From Actinopolyspora alba (GTDB lineage Bacteria > Actinomycetota > Actinomycetes > Mycobacteriales > Pseudonocardiaceae): a stretch of DNA of 64,000 nt. Within the stretch, counting starts at the first letter, position 1. Each line of letters starts with the position of its first letter. Where the stretch lies: the NCBI RefSeq assembly GCF_900112765.1, contig NZ_FOMZ01000005.1:174119-238118 (forward strand). The letters are read 5' to 3'. Of the stretch, positions 9,141 through 17,822 are shown in pieces. The position numbers were made by a program, and so were the translations under genes. A model generated the notes under the pieces. It was given only the letters and a program-made list of their open reading frames with translations. It was not told the origin of the DNA and ran no database searches.

Positions 9141-9539
9141 CGCTACTCCCGTGGTCGGATTCTGGCTGTCGGCGCCGCGCGTTCAGCGGCACGGCACCCC
9201 CGTGATCCGACAGTCTCGCACCGACACCGCTCCGACACGAGGGGTGTTCACCCGACCGCCCGGCGAATTCGATAAAACCGGACGCGTGGTCACCGAAACC
9301 CGCGATCATCTGATCGAACGAACCCGGCGGGACGTGGCAGCGGCCTGGAGCGCCGGAGAATCCGCCGTAGAAGAACCGCTGGCCGAACGCCGTACAGCCG
9401 CCGCTGTCGAGATCTCGGAGGCAGCGCATGTCTGGCCGTCGCGACCCGGTTGAACGTCCCGGCCGTCACCGCTGATCGGGCTTGGAAGGATCTGGATACC
9501 GGCGTGGAGGTCCGACTCGTTCGCTGACTTCGGCTCCGC
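9141..9539. other. Intergenic stretch without a convincing gene
   Basis: Reading frames here lack family motifs and good starts. I see no RNA gene or repeat. It may hold the promoter of the small minus-strand gene and the 3' region of menD. Confidence 0.5.
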
Positions 9540-11258
9540 TCAGCCGAGCACGGCGGACGCGACGGCTTCCGACAGCCGTTCCCGCAGTTCGCGCTGCCCG
9601 TCACGCGCGGTGCGGACCTCGACCACCCGCAACCCGGGCCGGTACCGCAGCGCATCACCGAGGTCGTCGATCCCGACCGACCGGTGCGGCACCCCGTGTG
9701 CCGCGCACAGCGCTGCCAGATCGGTGCCGTGCGGGGTGCCGAAGACCCGCTCGAACGTCTCGGCGTAGGCAGGGTCCCCCTGCTCCAGCAGCGAGAAGAT
9801 CCCGCCGCCGTCGTCGTTGCACACCACGATCGTCAGGTCCGGGCGCTGTTCGTGCGGCCCCAGCAGCAAGCCGTTGGTGTCGTGCAGGAAGGTGAGATCG
9901 CCCAGCAGCGCGTAGGTGGGCTTCTCACGAGCCAGGGCCACGCCGAGCGCCGTGGAGACCGTGCCGTCGATGCCCGCCACGCCCCGATTGCGGTGCACCC
10001 GCACGTCGGGGCGCGCTCTGGCGGACAGCGCCACGTCACGTGCGGGGTTCGAGGATCCCACGACCAGCGTCGAGTCGGCCGGAATCTCGTCGAGCACTCG
10101 GGCGGCGACGACGAGGCCGTGCGAACCGGACTCGCGGTCGAGCGCGGCTGCCAGCTCCTCCCCCGCCTTCCGGTCGGCCGCCGACCACGCGTCCAGCCAC
10201 GCCGGGTCGGGAGTCACCCCGGCTGGCTCCACCGAGTCGGCCAGCAGCGAGACGTCGTGCGCGGGCGCGGGCCAGGTGTCCGACCGCCCGTGCAGCAGGA
10301 CCGTCTCCACCTCTCGGTCGGCCAGCAACCGCTGCACCTGCCGGAACACCGTCGGCCTGCCGACGCAGACGACCAGGTCGGGGCGGTTGGCGCGGACGAA
10401 CTCGGCGAGTTCCAGCAGCCACATCCCGGTGGGCAGCAACGTCTCCCCACCGTGGCCCACGCCTCCGGTCTCGGCGAGAAGCGGCCAGCCGAGCCGTCTC
10501 GCCCAGTCGAGATCGTGCTCCCCGCCGTCCGCGGCGAGCAGCACCAGCCCGTACGGCGAGTCGGGCTGGTACCGGGCGGGTTCGCGCGGTGCCTCGGCGA
10601 ACTCGGTCCAGGGGCGCCCGCCGGGGCGTCCCGCCAGGGATTCGCACCACTCCGGTCGGTCGGTGGCGAGCTCGCCGTCCGACTCGGTCGGGACGATCGC
10701 GGCCGGTTCGTCGGGCACGAGTGGTTCCCGGAACGGCAGGTTGAGGTGCACCGGCGCGGCCGGGCGAGCACCGCCGAGGGCCGCCCGCACCGCCCGGCAG
10801 GTCTGACCGCGCCAGTAGGCGTGCTGTCCGGGACGGTTCTCGGCGACCGCCAGTTCGTCGAACCACCGCACCGAGGTGCCGTAGAGCCCGTGCTGATCGA
10901 TGGTCTGGTTGGCCCCGGCCGAGCGGAGTTCGGGAGGACGGTCGGCGGTGAGCACGAGCAGCGGCACCCCCGCGTGGCCCGCCTCGGTGACGGCTGGGTG
11001 CAGGTTCGTCGCGGCGGTACCGGAGGTGCAGACCACGGCCACCGGTTCCCCGCTCGCCGCGGCGATGCCGAGGGCGAGGTAGCCCGCGCTGCGCTCGTCG
11101 ATCCGCACGTGCAGCGCGAGACGTCGTCGGTACGCGGCGCGGTGCAGCGCGAAGGCCAGCGCGGCGTTGCGCGACCCCGGGGACAGCACGGCGTGGCGCA
11201 GCCCGTTGCGCACCAGCTCGTCGACGAGCACCTCGGCCTGGGCCGTCGCGGGATTCAA
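9540..11258 (-). CDS. menD: SEPHCHC synthase MenD (thiamine-diphosphate enzyme)
   Basis: This joins isochorismate and 2-oxoglutarate with decarboxylation to give SEPHCHC, the second menaquinone step. The 572-residue protein shows the ThDP-enzyme layout. The N-terminal domain begins VLVDELVRNGLRHAVLSPGSRN. The pyrimidine-binding region has SAGYLALGIAAASGEPVAVVCTSGTA. The C-terminal ThDP/Mg2+ motif starts at GDLTFLHD and ends VVCNDDGGGIF. Translation appears to begin at a TTG (11258) with a G-rich upstream site. It is divergent from menE across a roughly 190-bp promoter region. Confidence 0.93.
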   Translation of the reverse strand: MNPATAQAEVLVDELVRNGLRHAVLSPGSRNAALAFALHRAAYRRRLALHVRIDERSAGYLALGIAAASGEPVAVVCTSGTAATNLHPAVTEAGHAGVPLLVLTADRPPELRSAGANQTIDQHGLYGTSVRWFDELAVAENRPGQHAYWRGQTCRAVRAALGGARPAAPVHLNLPFREPLVPDEPAAIVPTESDGELATDRPEWCESLAGRPGGRPWTEFAEAPREPARYQPDSPYGLVLLAADGGEHDLDWARRLGWPLLAETGGVGHGGETLLPTGMWLLELAEFVRANRPDLVVCVGRPTVFRQVQRLLADREVETVLLHGRSDTWPAPAHDVSLLADSVEPAGVTPDPAWLDAWSAADRKAGEELAAALDRESGSHGLVVAARVLDEIPADSTLVVGSSNPARDVALSARARPDVRVHRNRGVAGIDGTVSTALGVALAREKPTYALLGDLTFLHDTNGLLLGPHEQRPDLTIVVCNDDGGGIFSLLEQGDPAYAETFERVFGTPHGTDLAALCAAHGVPHRSVGIDDLGDALRYRPGLRVVEVRTARDGQRELRERLSEAVASAVLG

Positions 11259-11451
11259 TGGATCACCCCGGTGTCCGGGAGAGCTGCGGTGGACTGCTCG
11301 TCACTCTACAGAACCTTCTCACCTCCGCTTTCGCAGGTTCGGCCGCTCGGGAACCCGGACAGCGGAGCACGGCGGACCTCGGTTGCGGCCGGCACGGCGC
11401 CGGGAGCGGGGACGGCGGAACCGCGGCCGGGCCGGGCGGACAATGGAGGCC

Positions 11452-12657
11452 ATGAGCAGCGCCAGAGAACTCCGTACCCTGACGATTCCCCGGGATCCGG
11501 GCGAGCTGACGGCGGTGCTCGCGGAGCTGCGGAACGCGCTGGACGGGACCGGCCCGGCGTTGCTGCCGCTGGCGGCGGACGACCCCGCCGCCGAGGAAAC
11601 GGCCCGTGCGCTCGGCGCCGGGGAGCCGCTGGCCGCTGTCGAGGACTCCGAGTCGGATCCCACCAGTCTGGTGATCGCGACCTCCGGCTCGACCGGCGCG
11701 CCCAAGGGGGTGCTGCTGCCCGCGTCCGCGCTTCGTGCCTCCGCCCGGTCCACCCACGATCGCCTCGGCGGCCCCGGCCAGTGGCTGCTGGCGATGCCCG
11801 CCCACCACATCGCGGGAATCCAGGTGCTGATCCGCTCGATCGTGGCGGGTCACACCCCGCGAGCCGTGGACGCTCGGGAAGGGTTCACCGCCGAGGTGTT
11901 CGCCGACGCGGCCGAGCCGCTGCTGGGAACCGAACACCGGCACTACACGGCGCTGGTGCCCACCCAGTTGGGGCGGCTGCTCGACGCGGCGAGCGATCCG
12001 CGCGGGCTCCGGGCGCTGCGTACCTTCGACGCGGTGCTGCTCGGCGGTGCGGCGGCTGCACCGGACCTGCTGGAGCGGGCGCGCGCGGCGGGGGTGAACG
12101 TGGTCACCACCTACGGCATGAGCGAGACGGCGGGCGGCTGCGTCTACGACGGCACCCCGCTGCCCGGTGTCGGGGTTCACATCGATTCCCCGGAGCCGGG
12201 GCGGATCAGCCTGTCCGGCCCGACACTGGCGCGTGGTTATCGCCACTCCCCCAGCAGCCACACCCCCGAGAGGGCCGCGTTCGAGGCGGGCTGGTTCCGC
12301 ACCGGTGACGTCGGACAGTGGCGCGACGGGCACCTCGAAGTGCTGGGCAGGGCGGACGACATGATCGTCACCGGCGCCGTCAAGGTGGTGCCCGCGGTGG
12401 TGGAACGCGCGCTGACCGAGCACCCCGACGTCCGCGAGGCGTGCGTGCTCGGCGGTCCCGACCCGGAGTGGGGGCAGGCCGTGCTGGCGGCCGTGGTTCC
12501 CGAGCGCGGCGCACCCGACGAGCGGGAGCTGCGCAGGCGGGTACGACAGCGTCTCGGCGCGGCGGCGACCCCGAAGCGGTTCGTGGTGCTCGACGAACTG
12601 CCGCTGCGTGGTCCGGGCAAACCCGACAAGCGGGCGCTGCTGGAGCTGTTCGGCTGA
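11452..12657 (+). CDS. menE: o-Succinylbenzoate-CoA ligase MenE
   Basis: This ANL-superfamily adenylate-forming ligase activates o-succinylbenzoate to its CoA thioester. The 401-residue protein contains the P-loop-like motif ATSGSTGAPKGV (about residues 80-91), the TYGMSETAGG adenylation motif, the hinge GWFRTGDVG...LEVLGRADD and the C-terminal catalytic lysine region GPGKPDKRALL. At 401 residues it is short for the superfamily, as actinobacterial MenE proteins are. Another in-frame ATG lies 9 bp upstream. menA follows after about 110 bp on the same strand. Confidence 0.92.
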   Translation: MSSARELRTLTIPRDPGELTAVLAELRNALDGTGPALLPLAADDPAAEETARALGAGEPLAAVEDSESDPTSLVIATSGSTGAPKGVLLPASALRASARSTHDRLGGPGQWLLAMPAHHIAGIQVLIRSIVAGHTPRAVDAREGFTAEVFADAAEPLLGTEHRHYTALVPTQLGRLLDAASDPRGLRALRTFDAVLLGGAAAAPDLLERARAAGVNVVTTYGMSETAGGCVYDGTPLPGVGVHIDSPEPGRISLSGPTLARGYRHSPSSHTPERAAFEAGWFRTGDVGQWRDGHLEVLGRADDMIVTGAVKVVPAVVERALTEHPDVREACVLGGPDPEWGQAVLAAVVPERGAPDERELRRRVRQRLGAAATPKRFVVLDELPLRGPGKPDKRALLELFG

Positions 12658-12768
12658 CCGTGCGCCCCTCGTGCGCGCCACGTCGCGCATCGTCACCGAT
12701 CGGTGACCGAGATCAGGCGCGACACCCTGGGGCGATATCACGGATCACCGGTGCGCGAGGATTGCCGC

Positions 12769-13641
12769 ATGGCCTCAGTCGCTGAATGGGTTGAAGGTGT
12801 TCGGGTCCGGACCTGGCCGAACGCCGTGGCTCCCGTGATCGCGGGTAGCGCCACCGCCGCCGGAGCAGCCGGATTCGACCTCCCGCTGGCGCTGTTGTCG
12901 CTGGTGGTGGCGCTGTCCCTGATCACGGGGGTCAACTTCGCCAACGACTACTCGGACGGCATCCGAGGCACCGACGAGGTGCGGACCGGGCCGCAGCGGC
13001 TCGTGGGATCCGGCTCGGCACGTCCGGGCAGTGTGCTGGGAGTGGCGCTGGGCTGCTTCGGCATCGCGGCGATCGCCGGGCTGGCCGTGCTCTACCTGAG
13101 CGGTCACTGGTGGCTGCTGTCGCTGGGGGCGGTCAGCATCGCGGGAGCCTGGTTCTACACCGGTGGCAAGCATCCCTACGGCTACGCGGGCTGGGGCGAG
13201 CTGGCGGTGTTCTGCTTCTTCGGTCCGGCCGCCGTGCTCGGGACGATGTACGTGCAGGCCGACAGCATCAACGGTTCGGGGATCGGCGCGGCCGTGGCGA
13301 TGGGGGCGTTCTCCAGCGCGGTGCTGGTGGCCAACAACCTGCGGGACATCCCCACCGACCGACAGAGCGGCAAGCGCACGCTGGCGGTGCTGCTCGGCGA
13401 CCGGGACACCCGGACGCTGTACGTGACCCTGGTGCTGGCGCCGTTCCTGATCACCACGCTGACCGGGCTGCGGATCACGCCCGCCCTGCTCGGCTACCTC
13501 GCGCTGGCGTTGGTGATATCGCCGATACGGCGGGTGACGCGCGGCGACACCGGGCTGAGCCTGCTTCCGGTGCTGCGCGACACCGGGCTGGCGATGCTGC
13601 TGTGGGCGGTGGCGACCGCGGTGGGGCTGACGATCGGTTGA
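12769..13641 (+). CDS. menA: 1,4-Dihydroxy-2-naphthoate polyprenyltransferase MenA
   Basis: This UbiA-family integral membrane prenyltransferase attaches the isoprenoid tail to dihydroxynaphthoate, giving demethylmenaquinone, the substrate of MenG. The 290-residue protein has the first Asp-rich motif NDYSDGIRGTD and the second NLRDIPTDRQSGKRTLAVLLG, with about eight to nine hydrophobic helices. I chose ATG 12769 (MASVAEWVEGVRVRTWPN), which matches the family N-terminus; an upstream ATG at 12703 would add 22 polar residues. A 13-bp terminator hairpin follows. Confidence 0.93.
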   Translation: MASVAEWVEGVRVRTWPNAVAPVIAGSATAAGAAGFDLPLALLSLVVALSLITGVNFANDYSDGIRGTDEVRTGPQRLVGSGSARPGSVLGVALGCFGIAAIAGLAVLYLSGHWWLLSLGAVSIAGAWFYTGGKHPYGYAGWGELAVFCFFGPAAVLGTMYVQADSINGSGIGAAVAMGAFSSAVLVANNLRDIPTDRQSGKRTLAVLLGDRDTRTLYVTLVLAPFLITTLTGLRITPALLGYLALALVISPIRRVTRGDTGLSLLPVLRDTGLAMLLWAVATAVGLTIG

Positions 13642-13644
13642 GAG

Positions 13645-13675
13645 CCCCGGATGCCGGAAGGACCGGCATCCGGGG
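13645..13675. terminator. Strong stem-loop terminator after menA
   Basis: A perfect 13-bp stem CCCCGGATGCCGG (13645-13657) pairs with CCGGCATCCGGGG (13663-13675) over a 5-nt loop, starting 4 bp past the menA stop. It may also serve the convergent minus-strand gene. Confidence 0.75.
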
Positions 13676-13732
13676 TCCTGAAAGTCGCGTTCCACTGCCG
13701 AACCGGGCACCCCGCTCGCCACCGAGAACGCG

Positions 13733-14209
13733 TCACCGCCGAACGCGCACCAACCCGTAGTGCCGGATCAGCGCGAGCACCAGCGGGATCGCGGCGATCG
13801 CGGCGGAACCGAACCACACCAGCCGCGAGGTCGCAAGCTTGTACATCGCCAGTGTGGCACCCGACCTGATGGTGACCTTCTCACCGCAGGTCACCGTGGC
13901 TGTGCCGGAGAACCACGGTTGGTACTGCCGGTAGGAGACGGCTGAGTCGTCGCGCGGGCTCCGGATGTCGCGCCGTTCGCCGCTGTCGGGAACGACCTCG
14001 CAACTGGCCCATCCGTTCTTCCTGAGGTTGTCGGTGAGCGCGATGGTCTTACCGCTCCAGCGGTACTCGTCCGCGTTCTCCTCGGTGACCCCGCGATCCG
14101 AGTGCACCGTGGTGGCGTTCAGCGTCGCGGCCCCGTAGAGCACCCCGAACCCGGCGACCACGAGTACGATCCAGCCGATCGCCAGGTACAGCACTGCTTT
14201 CCGTAACAT
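13733..14209 (-). CDS. Two-helix membrane protein at the end of the ESX-substrate cluster
   Basis: This 158-residue protein has membrane segments near residues 7-29 and 128-147 and a polar extracytoplasmic loop with two cysteines (ASCEVVPD and TVTCGEK) that could form a disulfide. No family is recognised. It follows the 144-residue gene by 10 bp and probably shares its transcript, which links it loosely to the secretion-substrate genes upstream. Confidence 0.6.
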   Translation of the reverse strand: MLRKAVLYLAIGWIVLVVAGFGVLYGAATLNATTVHSDRGVTEENADEYRWSGKTIALTDNLRKNGWASCEVVPDSGERRDIRSPRDDSAVSYRQYQPWFSGTATVTCGEKVTIRSGATLAMYKLATSRLVWFGSAAIAAIPLVLALIRHYGLVRVRR

Positions 14210-14219
14210 CCGTCCTCAC

Positions 14220-14654
14220 TCACCAGTTACCGCTCCGCAGGAACGAATCAGGCGGTTCCTCGTCGTCCTGTTCCGGGGAACGGTTCGGATCATTGGCGAT
14301 GATCTCGGTGGCCTCGTGCCCCTCGTCCAGCATCTCCTTGACCTGCCGCATGGCAGGCACACCCGCCTCGAAAGCGCGCCGCACCCCCTCGTCCGCCATC
14401 GCCCGGCCGCTGGTCACTTGCTGCCAGCTCAACTCCCCCTCGTCGATGCGCCGCTGCAACTCGGCGATCCCGGCAGGCGCCTCGCCCCGCCGGACGAGCT
14501 GTTCGATCCGTTCGGTCTGCTCCTCGGAGAGCTCCGCTTCCGATAGTTCGCCGTTCATCTCCTCGGCACGCGCCGCGACGCGCTCCGCGTCGGCCACGGC
14601 TTCGTCGAGTGCGGCCTCCGCGTCGCGGATCTCCCGCGTTTTCCAGTCCTGCAA
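14220..14654 (-). CDS. Hypothetical helical protein paired with an ESX substrate
   Basis: This 144-residue protein is almost entirely predicted helix and very acidic (AEAALDEAVADAERVAARAEEMNGE region), with a low-complexity C-terminus. The only in-frame start after the upstream gene's stop is a TTG at 14654 with GGTGAGG just ahead. It lies 49 bp downstream of the WXG100-like gene on the same strand. It may be a chaperone or co-secreted partner, an inference from position only. Confidence 0.55.
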   Translation of the reverse strand: MQDWKTREIRDAEAALDEAVADAERVAARAEEMNGELSEAELSEEQTERIEQLVRRGEAPAGIAELQRRIDEGELSWQQVTSGRAMADEGVRRAFEAGVPAMRQVKEMLDEGHEATEIIANDPNRSPEQDDEEPPDSFLRSGNW

Positions 14655-14703
14655 GTCCTCACCTCGGGTTCGCCGGTTTCGACGGGTTCGGTGGGGTCCG
14701 GCG

Positions 14704-15687
14704 TCACAGATTTCCCGCCATGCTCGTGCGGCGACCCGAACCGTGCTGCTCGCCGGACCGCTCCGGCGAATCGGTTCCGTGCTGTTGTCGCGCACCGGCC
14801 CGCTGCTCCGTACTGCCCTGTCGCACCGTGGTGTTTCCGTTCCCGCCCATGTCCGAGGTGGTCTGTCGCACGTCGGAGGCCCCACCGCGCACCTGCGTCG
14901 CGCCCTCGCTCACCTGGTTGATCCCGTCCGTCGCTCCGGACACGGCACCGGTGAGCTCACGTGTTCGGTCCAGCGCGACGTTGACGGCGTCACCGGTACC
15001 GCGCGGACCACCGCCACTGGCGACCTCCTGAATCCTGGCGAGTGAGGTTCCGGTGGATTTGACTCCCTCGATCACCTGCTTCACGCCCTGGTAGATCCGG
15101 ATGATCGCCTGGATCATGTCCATGATCATGAACACGATGTCGACGCACTGGATCACGATGCGAACCGCGTTGGCCCAGCCCCCGACAGGTACCCAGGCCG
15201 TGCAAGCCGCCTGGATCAGCCGGTTCACGAGCTTGTCGATCAGCTCCAGGATCTTCGAGCAGAGCATCTTCGAGGTGTCGGCGGCCTTGGTGAAGGCCGT
15301 GCTCACCAGGTCGGCCGCCGCCGCGTCGGCCTCCAGCGCGACCGTCCAGCCACCGACCATCATGGACTCGAAAGCCGCGGCGGCGGCGCCGTCCCAGCTC
15401 TGCCGCAGATCGCTGACACCGTGATTGAGGTTGCGCCGCACCGCCCGCAGCGACTCGCCGATGTCGTTCCACGCCTTGGCGTTCTGCTCGATCTTGGCGA
15501 AGTCACCGGTGATGGGCGAGATCAACGACTCGACCAGGTTCTGCCCGGTAACCTGCTCGTAGATCCAGTTGACCCCCTGGACCTGCCAGCTCGCGTCCTG
15601 GATGGCCGATTTCAGGGTCTCCGAGTCCGCCTGCCCGGTGCGCTGTTCGAGCTTCGCGATCGGATCGTCCACATCGGCGAATGCCAT
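14704..15687 (-). CDS. Large WXG100-domain protein, putative type VII secretion substrate
   Basis: This 327-residue protein has an N-terminal four-helix-type domain. Around residues 90-106 lies LRQSWDGAAAAAFESMM, the WXG turn typical of ESX (type VII) substrates. The middle is hydrophobic and helical (about residues 145-210). The C-terminal roughly 100 residues are Gly/Thr/Ser/Gln-rich and probably disordered. No toxin domain is recognisable. It sits in a minus-strand run with an EspC-like gene upstream and two small genes downstream. No EccC, EccB or other secretion machinery gene is in the window. Confidence 0.7.
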   Translation of the reverse strand: MAFADVDDPIAKLEQRTGQADSETLKSAIQDASWQVQGVNWIYEQVTGQNLVESLISPITGDFAKIEQNAKAWNDIGESLRAVRRNLNHGVSDLRQSWDGAAAAAFESMMVGGWTVALEADAAAADLVSTAFTKAADTSKMLCSKILELIDKLVNRLIQAACTAWVPVGGWANAVRIVIQCVDIVFMIMDMIQAIIRIYQGVKQVIEGVKSTGTSLARIQEVASGGGPRGTGDAVNVALDRTRELTGAVSGATDGINQVSEGATQVRGGASDVRQTTSDMGGNGNTTVRQGSTEQRAGARQQHGTDSPERSGEQHGSGRRTSMAGNL

Positions 15688-15814
15688 TCGTCCCCCTCGT
15701 ACGACTGCCCCGTAATGGCTCGCACCGGCCCCGGGAAATCTCCCGTGGTCGCTCCTTGCGGAGCCCGACGCGGTGGGGCCACCCGGCGCTGTCGATCTTT
15801 CTGACGCCGAGCGG

Positions 15815-16144
15815 TCAGGGCCGCATCCCGCTCAGGGCGGTCGCTATTCCGCTGAGCAGCTGCTCGATCTCGCGTTCACGTTCTTCGTACTCGGCGGCCG
15901 TGTTGTCCAGCTCCTCCCTGACCCGGAGCAGCTTGGCGTGCGCCAGTCGCAGGGTTTCGGAGTAGAGCGCGGTGGCCCCCTGCACGACCGGGATCAGGGT
16001 CGCCATGACGCCGGTGAAACCGCTGGTGTCCGAAGCGGTCTCGTTGGCGTAGCTCTCGATACCGTTGAACGACTCGGCGTTGCGCCGCAACAGACCGCCG
16101 TAGTCGCGGAGCCGCGACGGTACGGCTTCGACTCTCTCCGACAC
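15815..16144 (-). CDS. EspC-like type VII secretion target (DUF2580 type)
   Basis: This 109-residue helical protein has the pattern of small ESX-associated EspC/DUF2580 proteins: a helix-turn region DTSGFTGVMATLIPVVQGATA followed by a coiled-coil-prone heptad stretch (LREELDNTAAEYEEREREIEQLL-like). It is immediately upstream of the large WXG100 protein gene. It probably forms a hetero-oligomer with that protein or is co-secreted with it. Confidence 0.65.
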   Translation of the reverse strand: MSERVEAVPSRLRDYGGLLRRNAESFNGIESYANETASDTSGFTGVMATLIPVVQGATALYSETLRLAHAKLLRVREELDNTAAEYEEREREIEQLLSGIATALSGMRP

Positions 16145-16283
16145 CGTTTCCCCCTCTGCGGAGCCGTTCCGGACGTGGCCGGATGCTTCTCACTCGTTCG
16201 GACTACGACTGTGACGCGACCGCACGGCTGACGGTTCCGGGAGAAACCGATTTTTCGAGTCGGTGGTGGATCGAGCTTTCCGC

Positions 16284-16889
16284 TCAGTGCGCCACGGAGT
16301 CCAGCACCAGGCGCGAGATCCGCTCGGCGGCCTCGCACTGTTCGGTGCCGGAATCCTGGTCACTGACCACGACCTGCAGGGTGGCTCCCGTCACGTCGGA
16401 GTAGACGGTGCAGTCGTTGGCGTAGGAGGTTCTGCTGGCGGCGACGGGAAAGTCGGAGACCCGTTCACTGCCGAGCTGGTCGAAACCGTCGGGCTGGGCG
16501 GCGAGGAGCACCGAGTCGTCGGCCTCGCTGTCCTGCTCGGCCGGGAAGCGGCAGCCGCGCACCGGCGGATCGAAACTGACCTCCTCCGCCTTGCCGTTGC
16601 CCACGGCGAACGCGGGCTCGCGCAGCTCGGCGGGCTCGACCAGCGAGCACATCCGCTCGGCGGAGAGCTCGGCCAGCTTGTCGCGCTGCTCCGCCGGAGT
16701 GGTGGGGGTGGCCGAGGACGAGGGCGCCGGTTTCGACGTTCCCCCGGTGCCGTTGGAATCGGTATCGGTATCGGTGCTGCCGCCACCGCCGCAGCCGCCC
16801 AGGAACACCAGCAGCGCGCCCGCGCAGACCGAAACGCGGGACATCCCGGTGCGTCCGAACCGGGAGCCGACGCCAGAAGCACAAGACAT
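16284..16889 (-). CDS. DUF3558 lipoprotein
   Basis: This exported lipoprotein has a hydrophobic signal ending in the lipobox LGGC (Cys about residue 33), after which come Gly/Ser/Thr-rich linkers. The folded domain has the two-cysteine pattern of DUF3558 (ERMCSLVEP and VRGCRFP), plus a later pair around NDCTVY and TEQCEAA. DUF3558 lipoproteins are common in Pseudonocardiales; their role is not established. The ATG at 16889 follows GGGGAGC; an internal ATG at 16844 would give a shorter signal peptide and is also plausible. Confidence 0.78.
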   Translation of the reverse strand: MSCASGVGSRFGRTGMSRVSVCAGALLVFLGGCGGGGSTDTDTDSNGTGGTSKPAPSSSATPTTPAEQRDKLAELSAERMCSLVEPAELREPAFAVGNGKAEEVSFDPPVRGCRFPAEQDSEADDSVLLAAQPDGFDQLGSERVSDFPVAASRTSYANDCTVYSDVTGATLQVVVSDQDSGTEQCEAAERISRLVLDSVAH

Positions 16890-16933
16890 GCTCCCCAGGA
16901 TGCCCTAGACCGCCACACTTCGCGGCGCCTCCG

Positions 16934-16954
16934 CGATTTCTCGAGAAATTGACG
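16934..16954. repeat. 20-bp dispersed palindrome, copy 3
   Basis: The core ATTTCTCGAGAAAT is a perfect palindrome with the same flanks (CG and TGACG) as copies 1 and 2. It lies between the DUF3558 gene and the IS630 remnant. Confidence 0.7.
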
Positions 16955-16994
16955 GTTGTGCAAGCCCAAGGTGCCCCGACGACGACCTGGTGGT

Positions 16995-17073
16995 CATCAG
17001 GCAACTTTGGTGGGGTAATGGATCCAGGTGCGGATGGGTGAGTCGGTGGCGAATCCGGTCTTGGGCTGGGCGC
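16995..17073. repeat. Direct repeat flanking the DUF262-AlbA gene, left copy
   Basis: About 79 bp encoding the IS630 C-terminus is repeated almost exactly at 20357-20435 in the same orientation, with only a few substitutions. Confidence 0.8.
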
Positions 17074-17535
17074 AGGCGTTGCGCCAGCGAACGTAGGCGC
17101 GAATCGCGGCGTTCTGCTCGGTGTGGCTGCGCTGATCAGTGCCCTCGAGTCCGAAGGAATGTAGGGCGGCACCCCGGATACGATCCAGTTCAGCCAGGAT
17201 CCGTAGGTCGGTAGGAACAGCAACTCGACCTTGTTGGCAGCTGCCCACACTCGTACGGCGAGATGTTGGTGCGGGGAGAAGTCGTCACAGACGATTTAGA
17301 GGCATCTCACCGGGCCACCGGGTCCGCAAGCCCGTGAGTAGTTGGAGGAACTCGGGACGAGGTTTGCGGTCACGAACAACCCGGTAGTGAATCTTTCCGG
17401 TAGTCAGATTCAAAGCCGCGAGCATGCGCATCAACCCGCAGTTGCTTTGGTAGGTCGCCACCAATAGCCGGGGCTTGAGCAACGGCCGCCAGAGTTTCCG
17501 GAACTGGGCAGCAGGCTTAGGAAGCCGAACTTGAG
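16995..17535 (-). pseudogene. IS630-family transposase remnant (middle and C-terminal part)
   Basis: On the minus strand the frames encode IS630/DDE transposase pieces in order: LLVATYQSNCGLMRMLAALNL and VVRDRKPRPEFLQLLTGLRTRW (17285-17482), VELLFLPTYGSWLNWI (near 17200-17250), then HTEQNAAIRAYVRWRNA and SPIRTWIHYPTKVA ending at 16997. The pieces lie in different frames and the N-terminal DNA-binding half is absent. The gene is dead, and its C-terminal end is duplicated at 20357. Confidence 0.8.
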
Positions 17536-17822
17536 CCAGTCAAAGCTGTGGTTGGCCAGTGATCGTGCCGCCGGCGTAGCTAGATCGCACCGAAAAACCA
17601 CAGGCTGGGTTGATCAGGACGAAGCGAAACGTCGAGTGCGCGCATCGAAGCGACCGATTCGTCGCCGGCTCGTTCAGCCCACGAGGAGGCAAGACACCGT
17701 TGCTCCACTCGTGATCACGATGCTGCAACAGCCCACACCGGTCAGCCGCGGCTCGATATCGTGAAGGCGTTGATCTCCCAAACGGGATGACGTCCTCTTC
17801 GTCGAATCTTCAGGAGAGCCTT

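Noticed and set aside
9109..9453. 114-residue + strand frame between the small gene and menD
   Set aside because: Starts inside an opposite-strand gene and shows no family signature.
9684..12308. An 874-residue + strand open frame across menD
   Set aside because: It is an antisense shadow of menD that runs on through the divergent promoter into a wrong frame of menE; it has no domain and a composition typical of GC-rich shadows.
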